This document shows, piece after piece, positions 1 through 8,656 of a stretch of 64,000 nucleotides of DNA. This stretch comes from Winogradskyella sp. PC-19. Lineage in GTDB: Bacteria; Bacteroidota; Bacteroidia; Flavobacteriales; Flavobacteriaceae. The position numbers and the translations under genes were made by a program. The notes below the pieces were generated by a model, which was given only the letters and a program-made list of their open reading frames with translations, did no database searches and had not been told where the DNA came from. The DNA lies in contig NZ_CP019332.1 in NCBI RefSeq assembly GCF_002163855.1, positions 2,583,145 through 2,647,144 on the forward strand. The letters run 5' to 3'. Every line of letters starts with the position of its first letter. Within the stretch, counting starts at the first letter, position 1.

Positions 1-1005
1 TAACGCATCATCACTAAATGAAGGCGCAATAACCACTTCGCAGAATAGTTTGTGTATTTCTTCAGCAGTAGCTGCGTCAATTTCGGTATTAGAAATTAAT
101 ATGCCACCAAAAGCAGAAACTGGGTCACCAGCTAATGCATCTACATAAGCTTGATAAACAGAACTGCGTTGCGCAAAACCACACGCATTATTATGTTTTA
201 AGATAGCAAATGTTGGTGCTTCTCCCTTAAATTCAAAAATTAAATTTACGGCAGCGTCTACATCTAAAAGATTATTGTAACTTAAATCTTTTCCATGTAA
301 TTTTGTAAACATCGCATCAAAATCTCCAAAGAAAAATCCTTTCTGGTGAGGGTTTTCTCCGTAACGTAAAACTTTACCGTTTGTTTCAGAAACCTTTAAA
401 GATGCTATCTCATGATTTTTATTGAAATAGTTAAAAATTGCCGAATCATAATGTGATGAAACATTAAACGCTTTTGCAGCAAAACGCTTTCTGTCATCTT
501 CAGAGGTTTCACCATTCTTAGAATTTAAAAGATCTAAAAATTCAGAATAATCATCAACAGAAGAAACACAAGTTACATCTGCATAATTTTTTGCAGCAGC
601 TCTAATTAAAGAAATACCACCTATATCAATTTTTTCAATGATATCTTGGTTGCTAGCTCCAGAGGCTACTGTTTTTTCAAACGGATATAAATCTACAATG
701 ACTAAGTCTATTTGTGGGATTTCAAATTCTTTTAGTTCAGAAACATCACCTTCATGATTTTGACGGTTTAAGATACCTCCAAACACTTTTGGGTGTAATG
801 TCTTTACACGTCCTCCAAGTATTGAAGGGTAAGATGTAACATCTTCGACAGGTACGACATTAATACCTAGGTCTTTAATGAATTTCTCTGTTCCTCCTGT
901 CGAGTAAATTGTTACGCCAAGGTCATTAAGTTTTTTTACGATTGGTTCTAGTCCATCCTTACTAAATACCGAAATTAGTGCCGATGAAATGGTTTTGTTG
1001 CTCAT
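1..1005 (-). CDS. purH: Bifunctional AICAR transformylase/IMP cyclohydrolase (5' part, cut by window edge)
   Basis: This minus-strand frame is open from the window edge to an ATG whose complement is at 1003-1005, giving 335 codons of the N-terminal part. PurH carries out the last two steps of de novo IMP synthesis. The first part is the IMP cyclohydrolase (MGS-like) domain, starting MSNKTISSALISVFSKDGLEP and containing STGGTEKFIKDLG and GGRVKTLHPKVFGGIL. The following AICAR transformylase part shows LRYGENPHQKG and ILKHNNACGFA, which are hallmarks of the family. The C-terminal portion lies outside the window. It is transcribed divergently from the permease genes to its right. Identification is secure from these motifs. 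Confidence 0.97.
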   Translation of the reverse strand, partial: MSNKTISSALISVFSKDGLEPIVKKLNDLGVTIYSTGGTEKFIKDLGINVVPVEDVTSYPSILGGRVKTLHPKVFGGILNRQNHEGDVSELKEFEIPQIDLVIVDLYPFEKTVASGASNQDIIEKIDIGGISLIRAAAKNYADVTCVSSVDDYSEFLDLLNSKNGETSEDDRKRFAAKAFNVSSHYDSAIFNYFNKNHEIASLKVSETNGKVLRYGENPHQKGFFFGDFDAMFTKLHGKDLSYNNLLDVDAAVNLIFEFKGEAPTFAILKHNNACGFAQRSSVYQAYVDALAGDPVSAFGGILISNTEIDAATAEEIHKLFCEVVIAPSFSDDAL

Positions 1006-1149
1006 TATGTTGTGTTGTAAATTTTGAAAGCATAAAAATACTCATAACTCCAAAAAAAGAAGACCAAAAAAACTACTTTGTTTCAGTTTTTTGTAACATA
1101 AAATTGTTGACAACGTCTTATGATTATATTTATAGAAAATTAAAGGCCA

Positions 1150-2400
1150 ATGCTTGTATATCTTCGCCTGTTTAAAGAGAGTTTTTCTTTTGCACTAAAT
1201 GCTTTGCGAAACAATAAATTGCGTACGTTTTTGTCGCTTTTAGGTGTTACAGTTGGTATATTTTCAATAATAGCTGTTTTGGCAGCTGTAGATTCATTAG
1301 ATAGAAACATCAAGGAAAGTCTTGATGGTTTAGATAAAAATACAATTTACCTTACTAAATATTCTTTTGGACCAACCCAAGTCCCACGTTGGAAACGTGA
1401 AAATTACCCTCAAGTAGATTATGATGATTTTGAATTTGTAAGAAGGAATATTAATAATATTGAAGCTTCGGCATATGTTATTTTTGGCGGAGGAGAAACG
1501 ATACGATATCAAGCGGAAACTTTAAGTAATGTAGAGGTTACTCCGATATCAGAAGGTATTTATATCATAGATAATCTTAAAATATCACAAGGTCGTTTTT
1601 ATTCGGAATTAGAATCAGAAACTGGTGCTCCTGTTATAGTTTTGGGTTACACACTAGCTGAAAATTTATTTGACAGCGATAACCCTATAGGTAAACAAAT
1701 ACGTGTTTACGGACGAAAGCTTACTGTTATAGGTGTCTTGGATAAATATGGAGAAGGTCTAGGAGATACACCAGATGTAAAGGCCTTTGTGCCAGCTAAT
1801 TTTGTGCGACGTTTTAGAAATGGAGGTGCAAATGGGCTGCCTGGTGCTGTCGTTATAAAACCGAAAGAAGGAATTGATATAGACGCTTTTGAAAGCGTTT
1901 TGAAGCAAAAATTTAGAATATACAGAGGCTTAAAGGCAGATGAAGAGGATGACTTTTTTGTCAATAAACTTGCAGGATTAGTGTCTTTCGTAGATAGTAT
2001 TATCAGTGTCATGAACGGTATTGGTTGGATGATAAGTCTGTTCTCGTTATTGGTTGGAGGCTTTGGTATTGCAAACATTATGTTTGTAAGCGTTAAAGAA
2101 CGAACTAATCTTATAGGTATTCAAAAATCTTTAGGTGCCAAAAATAGATTTATACTGTTTCAGTTTTTATTTGAAGCTACAATTTTAGCAGTAGTTGGAG
2201 GTTTGGTAGGCTTAGGTTTGGTATGGATTCTAACCTTTGTTGCATCAGGAATGTCAGGAGACTTTAAATTTGTTTTGTCTGTTCAAAATATGCTTTTAGG
2301 TTTTGGATTATCAACTATTATTGGGCTTATTTCTGGTGTATTACCAGCAATTAGAGCATCTCGATTAGATCCAGTAGAAGCTATAAGAACAGGTATGTAA
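1150..2400 (+). CDS. ABC transporter permease, MacB/FtsX type (first of a tandem pair)
   Basis: A 416-residue inner-membrane protein. The N-terminal segment ALNALRNNKLRTFLSLLGV is followed by a transmembrane helix (about residues 32-50), a large periplasmic MacB-PCD-like domain (about 55-275), and a C-terminal FtsX domain with three helices that includes GGFGIANIMFVSVKERT and ends in RASRLDPVEAIRTGM. This is the layout of MacB-type mechanotransmission permeases. No ATPase gene is adjacent, so the ATPase must be encoded elsewhere. It is a paralogue of the next gene: the membrane parts are nearly identical and the periplasmic domain is diverged. The substrate is unknown. Confidence 0.9.
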   Translation: MLVYLRLFKESFSFALNALRNNKLRTFLSLLGVTVGIFSIIAVLAAVDSLDRNIKESLDGLDKNTIYLTKYSFGPTQVPRWKRENYPQVDYDDFEFVRRNINNIEASAYVIFGGGETIRYQAETLSNVEVTPISEGIYIIDNLKISQGRFYSELESETGAPVIVLGYTLAENLFDSDNPIGKQIRVYGRKLTVIGVLDKYGEGLGDTPDVKAFVPANFVRRFRNGGANGLPGAVVIKPKEGIDIDAFESVLKQKFRIYRGLKADEEDDFFVNKLAGLVSFVDSIISVMNGIGWMISLFSLLVGGFGIANIMFVSVKERTNLIGIQKSLGAKNRFILFQFLFEATILAVVGGLVGLGLVWILTFVASGMSGDFKFVLSVQNMLLGFGLSTIIGLISGVLPAIRASRLDPVEAIRTGM

Positions 2401-2482
2401 TTGCATTTTTATTTTTAAGCTTTCTGTAACAGTTTTTAGAATCTGAGATTATATCTTTAATTTTTTATAAAATCAACCATCA

Positions 2483-3736
2483 ATGTTTGTCTATCTAAGA
2501 CTTTTAAAAGAAAGTTTTTCTTTCGCTTTTAATGCACTTCGTAATAATAAACTTCGTACGTTTTTGTCATTGTTAGGTGTTACGATTGGTATATTTTCGA
2601 TTATTGCAGTTTTGGCTGCGGTAGATTCCTTAGATAAAAATATCAAGTCCCAATTAAGTTCATTAGACAGCAATACCATGTATTTGGCACGTTTTTCTTT
2701 TGGGCCAACGGATGTCCCTAGATGGAAACGACAACAGTTTGATAAGGTAAACTTCACCGAATATAATTACTTAAAAGATAATTTATCAGGAGCTGAACAT
2801 ATAGCGTATCAATTGTTTGTTAGACCAGAAAGTGTACGGTACGAGTCAGAAGTGGTTAGTAATGTTAATACAGTTGTCGTATCACATCAGTTTGCTGACA
2901 TACAAACTTTAGAATTTTCAAAAGGGCGTTTTTATAATGAATCCGAATCAAATTCAGGAAAACCAGTAATTGTAATAGGCGATGAAATTGCCAATTCACT
3001 CTTTGGAGAACTTGAGCCTTTAGGAAAGCGTATTAGAATGTATGGCCAAAAGTTTACCGTGATTGGCGTTGTCAAAAAAGAAGGTTCTGGATTATTTGGA
3101 GCAAGTAATGATGTTTCTGTTTTTCTACCCGCTAACTTTGTTAGAAATCGATATGGTGATAATAATAGAAACATAAATAATATTGTCATTATTAAACCCA
3201 ATCCAGATGCAGATATAGATGAACTAAAAGCTGAGGTTACACAAATAATGAGAAATCGTCGTGGTCTTAAACCTAATGAAATAGACACTTTTTTTATTAG
3301 TGTAATTTCTGGATTAAAGGATGCTATCGATGGTATTATTGGTAGTATGAACTTTATCGGTTGGATGATAAGTCTCTTTTCACTACTCGTAGGAGGTTTT
3401 GGTATCGCAAATATTATGTTTGTTAGTGTAAAAGAAAGAACTAATCTTATTGGAATTCAAAAATCTCTAGGTGCAAAAAACAGATTTATATTATTTCAGT
3501 TTTTGTTTGAAGCAGTAATTCTAGCTATCGTTGGAGGTTTAGTTGGTCTTTTAATGGTTTGGTTAGGGACTTTAGTGGCTAGTAATTTAGCCGAAGATTT
3601 TGATTTTGTCCTTTCTACACGTAATATCATATTAGGTTGCTCAATCTCATCCCTTATAGGATTAATTTCTGGAGTAATACCTGCTTTAAGAGCGTCAAGA
3701 TTAGATCCTGTTGAAGCGATAAGAACTGGAATGTAA
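2483..3736 (+). CDS. ABC transporter permease, MacB/FtsX type (second of a tandem pair)
   Basis: A 417-residue paralogue of the upstream permease, 82 bases downstream and in the same order and orientation. The N-terminal helix region and the C-terminal FtsX domain match the first copy almost residue for residue (for example GWMISLFSLLVGGFGIANIM), while the periplasmic MacB-PCD-like domain (about 55-280) has diverged strongly. The pair probably arose by tandem duplication and may work as a heterodimer with one shared ATPase, but that is inference. Like its partner it lacks a fused or neighbouring ATPase. The substrate cannot be deduced. Confidence 0.9.
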   Translation: MFVYLRLLKESFSFAFNALRNNKLRTFLSLLGVTIGIFSIIAVLAAVDSLDKNIKSQLSSLDSNTMYLARFSFGPTDVPRWKRQQFDKVNFTEYNYLKDNLSGAEHIAYQLFVRPESVRYESEVVSNVNTVVVSHQFADIQTLEFSKGRFYNESESNSGKPVIVIGDEIANSLFGELEPLGKRIRMYGQKFTVIGVVKKEGSGLFGASNDVSVFLPANFVRNRYGDNNRNINNIVIIKPNPDADIDELKAEVTQIMRNRRGLKPNEIDTFFISVISGLKDAIDGIIGSMNFIGWMISLFSLLVGGFGIANIMFVSVKERTNLIGIQKSLGAKNRFILFQFLFEAVILAIVGGLVGLLMVWLGTLVASNLAEDFDFVLSTRNIILGCSISSLIGLISGVIPALRASRLDPVEAIRTGM

Positions 3737-3737
3737 T

Positions 3738-4196
3738 TTAACCTATTAGTTTAGACACTTCTTTACAAACAAACTCTAAAAAACGTTCATCAGCTTCTGT
3801 AAAAGGGTCAGCAGTATTAGAGTCAATATCTATCTGACCTAAGTTTTCACCATTCACAAAAATTGGAACAACAATTTCGGCTTTTACGGTAATACTACAC
3901 GCTATATAATTGTCTTGCGCTTTTACATCTGGTACCACAAAATTTTGATTACTAACTGCCACTTGTCCGCAAATACCTTTTCCAAAAGGGATAATAGTAT
4001 GATCTGTTGGTTCGCCAACATAAGGTCCAAGTTTTAATTCGTGTTTATCACCGTTTTTAAAATAAAATCCAACCCAATTGTAGTATTCTATGTGTTGTTC
4101 AAGCAGTTCACATATTTTAAGAAGTTTCTCGTCAACAGTAGTTGTTGTGTTAGAAGTTATGTCTGTTATTTGAGGTTTTAATTCTGTAAAAGTCAT
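3738..4196 (-). CDS. GAF-domain free methionine-(R)-sulfoxide reductase
   Basis: A 152-residue single GAF domain with the fRMsr signature: YYNWVGFYF, then GKGICGQ, then NYIACS...EIVVPI and GQIDIDS near the end. Family members reduce free methionine-R-sulfoxide in the cytoplasm. In E. coli MsrC the active cysteines are Cys84, Cys94 and Cys118. Here Cys76 and Cys100 keep the 24-residue spacing of the last two, but the position ten residues before Cys76 is His66, so the first cysteine is missing. The gene stands alone, tail to tail with the second permease, 1 base apart. A plain GAF ligand-binding protein is the alternative. Confidence 0.85.
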   Translation of the reverse strand: MTFTELKPQITDITSNTTTTVDEKLLKICELLEQHIEYYNWVGFYFKNGDKHELKLGPYVGEPTDHTIIPFGKGICGQVAVSNQNFVVPDVKAQDNYIACSITVKAEIVVPIFVNGENLGQIDIDSNTADPFTEADERFLEFVCKEVSKLIG

Positions 4197-4215
4197 TATT
4201 AAATTAAAATTTTGT

Positions 4216-4244
4216 CAAAAATATCTAAAAAGTGCTAGTTTCAA
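4216..4244 (-). promoter_or_regulatory. Flavobacterial promoter for the fRMsr gene
   Basis: On the minus strand a -7 box TATTTTTG (complement of 4216-4223) fits TAnnTTTG, and TTG (complement of 4242-4244) lies 18 bases upstream. This is the spacing known for Bacteroidota sigma factor promoters. It would start transcription about 15 bases before the ATG at 4196. Confidence 0.5.
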
Positions 4245-4290
4245 ATTCGAAATTCGATAAATTTAACAGCACAATAACATAAGTCCATCT

Positions 4291-4845
4291 TTGAGAGCAT
4301 TACTTACAAAATACAAACTTGTTATTCGCTTTATACTCACATTTGTTTTAGTATATGGTGTTTTGTCTATTGGATATAAATTTTATTTAGACTTTTCTGA
4401 AGATTCTAAATACTATCCAGATTATATGACACATTTAGTAGGTAAGCAAACAGAAACAATTCTAAACGGTTTTGGTTATCGAACAAATATTGTCCCAATG
4501 CTCGAAGAACCTTCATTATTGGTTATTGTAAACCAAAAGAGCTTAGCTAGAATCATTGAAGGCTGTAACGGTATGAGTGTTATTATTCTTTTTGTTGCTT
4601 TTGTAATTGCATTCTCTGACACCTTTAAGCGGACGTTTTTATTTATACTAGCAGGCAGTGTTTTAATTTATGCGATGAACCTTGTTCGAGTAGTATTATT
4701 AACAGTTGGCTTGTATCATTATCCATGGAGAAGCGAACTCATGCACGAAGTTATTTTTCCATTAGCGATTTATGGTCTTGTCTTCTTATTATGGATGTAT
4801 TGGGTCAATCATTTTTCAAAAAAAGTAAAAGCTTCCAATGTCTAA
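4291..4845 (+). CDS. xrtF: Exosortase family protein XrtF
   Basis: A 184-residue multi-pass membrane protein with the exosortase/archaeosortase catalytic triad: Cys92 in IEGCNGMS, Arg133 in NLVRVVLL and His152 in LMHEVIFP, each at the edge of a membrane helix. Exosortases are transpeptidase-like enzymes that process C-terminal sorting signals on exported proteins. XrtF is the short, Flavobacteriia-restricted form. The start codon appears to be TTG, since no ATG or GTG upstream gives a better N-terminus and MRALLTKYKLVIRF is a normal start for the family. The stop overlaps the next gene by 8 bases, so the two are probably translationally coupled. Confidence 0.9.
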   Translation: MRALLTKYKLVIRFILTFVLVYGVLSIGYKFYLDFSEDSKYYPDYMTHLVGKQTETILNGFGYRTNIVPMLEEPSLLVIVNQKSLARIIEGCNGMSVIILFVAFVIAFSDTFKRTFLFILAGSVLIYAMNLVRVVLLTVGLYHYPWRSELMHEVIFPLAIYGLVFLLWMYWVNHFSKKVKASNV

Positions 4846-5266
4846 AACGTTACGATATATTATTGTTTTTGTGCTCTTGTTATTGCTAGTCTTGGTGAGG
4901 GCTTTTGAAGACACATTGTTTTACGACCCATATTTAATCTTCTTTGAAAACGATTATTTATTCATAGACAGTCCTCGACGAGAAGTTGCTAAGTTGGTCT
5001 TCTTTACTTTTTTAAGGTATCTTATAAATTCATTATTATCATTAGGTATAATTTATTGTGCTTTTTTAGATAAGCAGATGATTAAGTTTTCTGCAATAGT
5101 TTTTGCAGTAGGATACATATGTTTTACAATCCCGTTTTTATACTTTGTAATTAATCCACGTCAAGAAGATTACTATCTGTTTTTTAATGTGCGTCGTTTT
5201 TTGATTCAGCCAATTATACTTTTATTGTTATTACCTGCTTTATACTACTATAAGCTAAAGCGTTAA
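4838..5266 (+). CDS. Exosortase F system-associated membrane protein
   Basis: A 142-residue protein with about four predicted helices and conserved features such as FYDPYLIFFENDYL and a charged loop before the last helix. It overlaps the xrtF stop by 8 bases, the constant arrangement of the exosortase-F-associated protein family. Its molecular role is not known. Position and topology suggest it assists XrtF in the inner membrane. No target protein with a recognisable exosortase-F sorting tail lies nearby. The identification rests on length, topology and the xrtF overlap. Confidence 0.8.
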   Translation: MSKTLRYIIVFVLLLLLVLVRAFEDTLFYDPYLIFFENDYLFIDSPRREVAKLVFFTFLRYLINSLLSLGIIYCAFLDKQMIKFSAIVFAVGYICFTIPFLYFVINPRQEDYYLFFNVRRFLIQPIILLLLLPALYYYKLKR

Positions 5267-5315
5267 GGAAGTTGTAAAAACTTCGTAATAATTCAAAATT
5301 TAGTAATTTTGCAAT

Positions 5316-5720
5316 GTGAAATACTTACTATCACATAAAATCTTTGCTACAACGTTATCTGTATTAGTGTTGCTTTCGACATTTTCTTTCACTGTCGAAA
5401 AACATTATTGTGGCGATACCTTAATTGATACAGCTGTATTCTCTGAAGTAAAAGGCTGCGGAATGGATATGGAAGCGGTTTCGAAAAAGAAAAAGCCATG
5501 CTGTAAAGATGAGGTAGATGTTATAGAAGGACAAGATGAATTAAATAGAGCCAGTTTTGACGATTTAGAATTTTCAACACATTTATTTATTGCGACTTAT
5601 GCATATAGTTGTGTTTCGCTATTTGAAAGTCTTCCAAAGCAAATAATTCCTAATAAAGATTACTCACCACCTAATATTGTTTATGATATTCAGCTCTTAG
5701 AGGAGGTTTTTTTAATTTGA
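5316..5720 (+). CDS. HYC_CC_PP-family small Cys-rich exported protein
   Basis: A 134-residue protein with an N-terminal signal peptide (about residues 1-27), then EKHYCGDTLID, a second cysteine in KGCGMDME and a KKKPCCKDE cluster. These HYC and CC motifs define a small Bacteroidota family of unknown function found beside TonB receptors and metal-binding proteins. The start is GTG at 5316, because the ATG at 5313 runs straight into TGA. A TAATTTTG box lies immediately upstream (5304-5311), implying an almost leaderless message. With the two genes downstream it probably forms a metal-handling unit, with the Cys/His residues as ligands. Confidence 0.85.
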   Translation: MKYLLSHKIFATTLSVLVLLSTFSFTVEKHYCGDTLIDTAVFSEVKGCGMDMEAVSKKKKPCCKDEVDVIEGQDELNRASFDDLEFSTHLFIATYAYSCVSLFESLPKQIIPNKDYSPPNIVYDIQLLEEVFLI

Positions 5721-5787
5721 TGTTATTCTTTTAACTAATAGAACATGAAACAATCTTGTTTCAAATTATAACATCAAAACAAATTAA

Positions 5788-8025
5788 ATGAAAACATATA
5801 TCTTATACTGTGCTATATTTTTGGCAAGTATAATTCATGCTCAAGACAAGCTCGAAGGTGTGATTTTAGAGTCTATTGAAGATAAAGAAATTCCACTAGC
5901 TGGCGCAAACGTCTTTTGGTTAAATACTAGCGTTGGAGCGATGACTGATGAGAATGGCGCTTTTTCAATTTCTTATCAATCATTATACAAAAAACTTGTA
6001 ATTAGTTATGTAGGTTTTAAAACAGACACGCTTACAATTACATCGAATAAAGCCATTCGTCATGTCCTAAAATCTACATCGAGTTTGGACGAAGTAACAA
6101 TAACGTCTCGTAAACAAGCTACAGCAAAATCGTATCTAAAAGCGACCAATACGTTTACGGTTAGTAGTGACGAGCTACTCAAAGCGGCATGTTGTAATCT
6201 ATCCGAAAGTTTTGAAACCAATCCATCAATAGATGTCAATTTTGCCGATGCGGTTTCTGGTTCGCGTCAAATAAAAATGTTGGGTTTAAGTTCGCCTTAT
6301 ATTTTAATAGCGACAGAAAATATCCCTGCAATCCGTGGTGCATCACAAGCCTATGGTTTAGGTTTTATACCAGGAACTTGGGTCGAAAGTATTCAAATTA
6401 CAAAAGGTGCTGGTAGTGTTGTTAATGGTTATGAAAGTATAGCTGGCCAAATAAATGCCGAATTGGTTAAGCCAATGACAGACAATAATTTGTTTGTAAA
6501 TCTCTATGCAGCAACTAGCGAACGTGTAGAATTAAACACCCATTTTAATACCAAACTAAGTGATAAGTGGAGTACAGGTTTGTACTTACACGGTAACACA
6601 CATCAGGAAAATCACGATGTTAATAATGATGACTTCTTAGATATGCCACTTTACAATCAGATTAATATTATGAATCGTTGGCAATATGTTAATGGCGAAA
6701 AAGGGATTGTGAGTTTTATAAATCTAAGATATTTAAATGACGAAAAGCAAGCTGGACAAGTAAGCTTTAATCCCGAAAATGACACAGGAACGACTAATGC
6801 ATGGGGAAGCGAAATTAATACGGAACGTTTTGAGATAACCACAAAGTTAGGTTATGTAAACCCCGAAGTACCTTGGCAGAGTATAGGGTTTCAAACAGCC
6901 TATAGTCATCATCGACAAGACTCTTATTTTGGGTTGAATATCTATGATATACAGCACAATAGCTTTTATAGCAATTTGGTGTATAACACCATTATTTCTG
7001 ACTCTAGGCATAAAATTAAAACAGGACTTAGTTTTACTTTAGACGATTATGACGAGTTGGTAAATATAAATACGTATCAGCGTATTGAAAATTCCTTTGG
7101 TGGTTTTTTTGAATATGCTTATGACGATTTAGAAAACTTAACACTAACCGCAGGCTTACGAGCTGACCAACATAACCGTTTTGGTTTTTTTGTGACACCA
7201 CGTTTACATTTGCGTTATACACCTTGGGAGAAATCTGCTTGGCGAATTTCTGCCGGTCGCGGTATAAAAAGTGCTAATATTTTTGCCGAAACTCAAAATA
7301 TGTTTGCTAGCTCAAGACAAATAAATATTAGAAATGAAGGCGGAAAAATTTATGGACTTGACCCAGAAATTGCATGGAATTATGGTATAAGTTACTTGCA
7401 AGGTTTTAACCTTTTTGGTCAAAAAGGCGATATAACATTTGACTTTTATCGTACAGATTTTCAAAATCAAGTCGTCACAGATTGGGAAAACCCTTTTGAA
7501 ATTAGTTTTTATAATTTAGATGGAAAGAGTTTTGCTAATAGCTTTCAAGTCGAAGTAAATTACAATGCTTTTGAAAATTTTGATTTAAGAACGGCATACA
7601 AATTTTACGATGTACAAACCGATTACGATTCTGGACGTTTGCAAAAACCATTAGTATCTCGTCATCGTTTTTTTGCAAATGCAGCCTATGAAACTAAATT
7701 AAAAGAAAGTGGCAGCCATTGGAAATTTGATGCCACTTACAATTGGGTCAGTGAACAACGTTTTCCTAACACTAGTCTAAGTGTACCTCAATTTCAAGTC
7801 GATGAATTTTCGCCAACAGTCGGTACTTTAAACTTGCAAGTTACCAAAGTGTTTTCTCCTAAATTTGAAATATATGTTGGCGGCGAGAATGTGACCAATG
7901 TTAGACAACCAAACCCAATAATTAGTGCAGATAATCCATTTGGTTCAAATTTTGATACTAACTTTGTATATGGTCCGATTTTTGGAAATTTGTATTACGC
8001 AGGATTACGCTTTAAAATAAAATAA
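5788..8025 (+). CDS. TonB-dependent receptor with carboxypeptidase-like N-domain (probable metal uptake)
   Basis: A 745-residue outer-membrane receptor: signal peptide (about 1-18, ending IHAQ), carboxypeptidase-regulatory-like beta-sandwich (about 20-105, LAGANVFWLNTSVGAMTDENG), plug domain (about 115-230, with KGAGSVVNGYESIAGQIN) and a 22-strand type barrel ending in YAGLRFKIK. The plug contains the unusual CCNLSESFETN, with paired cysteines. It lies between a Cys-rich exported protein and an HMA protein, so a metal ion or metal-chelate substrate is likely, with copper a reasonable guess. No SusD partner is present, which argues against polysaccharide uptake. Confidence 0.92.
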   Translation: MKTYILYCAIFLASIIHAQDKLEGVILESIEDKEIPLAGANVFWLNTSVGAMTDENGAFSISYQSLYKKLVISYVGFKTDTLTITSNKAIRHVLKSTSSLDEVTITSRKQATAKSYLKATNTFTVSSDELLKAACCNLSESFETNPSIDVNFADAVSGSRQIKMLGLSSPYILIATENIPAIRGASQAYGLGFIPGTWVESIQITKGAGSVVNGYESIAGQINAELVKPMTDNNLFVNLYAATSERVELNTHFNTKLSDKWSTGLYLHGNTHQENHDVNNDDFLDMPLYNQINIMNRWQYVNGEKGIVSFINLRYLNDEKQAGQVSFNPENDTGTTNAWGSEINTERFEITTKLGYVNPEVPWQSIGFQTAYSHHRQDSYFGLNIYDIQHNSFYSNLVYNTIISDSRHKIKTGLSFTLDDYDELVNINTYQRIENSFGGFFEYAYDDLENLTLTAGLRADQHNRFGFFVTPRLHLRYTPWEKSAWRISAGRGIKSANIFAETQNMFASSRQINIRNEGGKIYGLDPEIAWNYGISYLQGFNLFGQKGDITFDFYRTDFQNQVVTDWENPFEISFYNLDGKSFANSFQVEVNYNAFENFDLRTAYKFYDVQTDYDSGRLQKPLVSRHRFFANAAYETKLKESGSHWKFDATYNWVSEQRFPNTSLSVPQFQVDEFSPTVGTLNLQVTKVFSPKFEIYVGGENVTNVRQPNPIISADNPFGSNFDTNFVYGPIFGNLYYAGLRFKIK

Positions 8026-8033
8026 TAATTAAA

Positions 8034-8094
8034 TGTCATTCCGAATTAAATGAGGGATCTCAAAAATTTGATGCTTTGCTTTCGCTCTGAATGA
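8034..8094. repeat. Degenerate dispersed repeat (GTCATTCC...GGATCTC type)
   Basis: A 61-base non-coding element bounded by TCATTC (8036-8041) and its inverse GAATGA (8089-8094), with GAGGGATCTCA inside. Elements reading GTCATTCC...GGAATCTC are scattered through many bacterial genomes. This copy looks decayed. It supplies a misleading ATG at 8091 just upstream of the HMA gene. Confidence 0.35.
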
Positions 8095-8114
8095 AAAAAT
8101 TAATAATTAACAAC

Positions 8115-8477
8115 ATGAAAAAACTACTAACACTAACAGTAATGCTATTCACCGTAATAGCTTTTGCTCAAGACAAAAACGCACGTAAAACTATTGAAGT
8201 AGATGGTATTTGCGGTATGTGTAAAGAACGTATCGAGAAGGCAGCCATACGCACCAAAGGTGTAAAATCTGGCATTTGGAGTGTAAAAACACATGAGTTA
8301 AAGCTCATTTTTGATGAACGTAAAACTGATTTGGAAACCATTTCAAAAAAATTAGCCTCAGTAGGTCACGACACAAAAATTATTAAAGCCACAGAAGAAC
8401 AATATAACTCTGTACATCCATGTTGTCGTTATCGAGATGATGATGTTAAGAAAGACCATGAAAATGAGGAAAATTAA
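8115..8477 (+). CDS. Exported heavy-metal-associated (HMA) domain protein
   Basis: A 120-residue protein with a signal peptide (MKKLLTLTVMLFTVIAFAQ) followed by one HMA ferredoxin-like domain carrying GICGMCKERIEKAA, the CxxC metal site, and a C-terminal HPCCRYRD pair of cysteines. HMA domains bind soft metals such as Cu(I). The protein is probably periplasmic or surface-facing. I chose ATG 8115 rather than the in-frame ATG 8091, because the upstream one lies in a dispersed repeat and would spoil the signal peptide. It follows the TonB receptor gene by about 90 bases and is followed by a terminator. Confidence 0.88.
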   Translation: MKKLLTLTVMLFTVIAFAQDKNARKTIEVDGICGMCKERIEKAAIRTKGVKSGIWSVKTHELKLIFDERKTDLETISKKLASVGHDTKIIKATEEQYNSVHPCCRYRDDDVKKDHENEEN

Positions 8478-8556
8478 TAGAAAAGCCTGATTTGTAATCG
8501 AGCTTTTTGTTTTTTAAAAGCTTGATTTTCTGATAATTTTCAACGAAACTTCATGA

Positions 8557-8591
8557 AATAAGCCCTTGAATTTTAATAAAGGGCTTATTTT
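8557..8591 (+). terminator. Rho-independent terminator after the metal-handling trio
   Basis: An inverted repeat AATAAGCCCTT (8557-8567) and AAGGGCTTATT around a 10-base loop, followed by a T-rich run. It closes the TonB/HMA unit. Confidence 0.75.
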
Positions 8592-8656
8592 ATTTTAATG
8601 AGATTAAACTTTTGTTAGTTACTGTAGTCTAAATTGAAAACACTAATTAAATCAAT

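Noticed and set aside
978-1175. Plus-strand open frame of 65 codons before the first permease
   Set aside because: Out of frame with the permease, overlapping its promoter region and the purH start, with no recognisable domain or ribosome-binding site.
8091-8114. Earlier in-frame ATG for the HMA protein
   Set aside because: It lies inside a dispersed repeat and would put 8 extra residues in front of a good signal peptide that starts at 8115.
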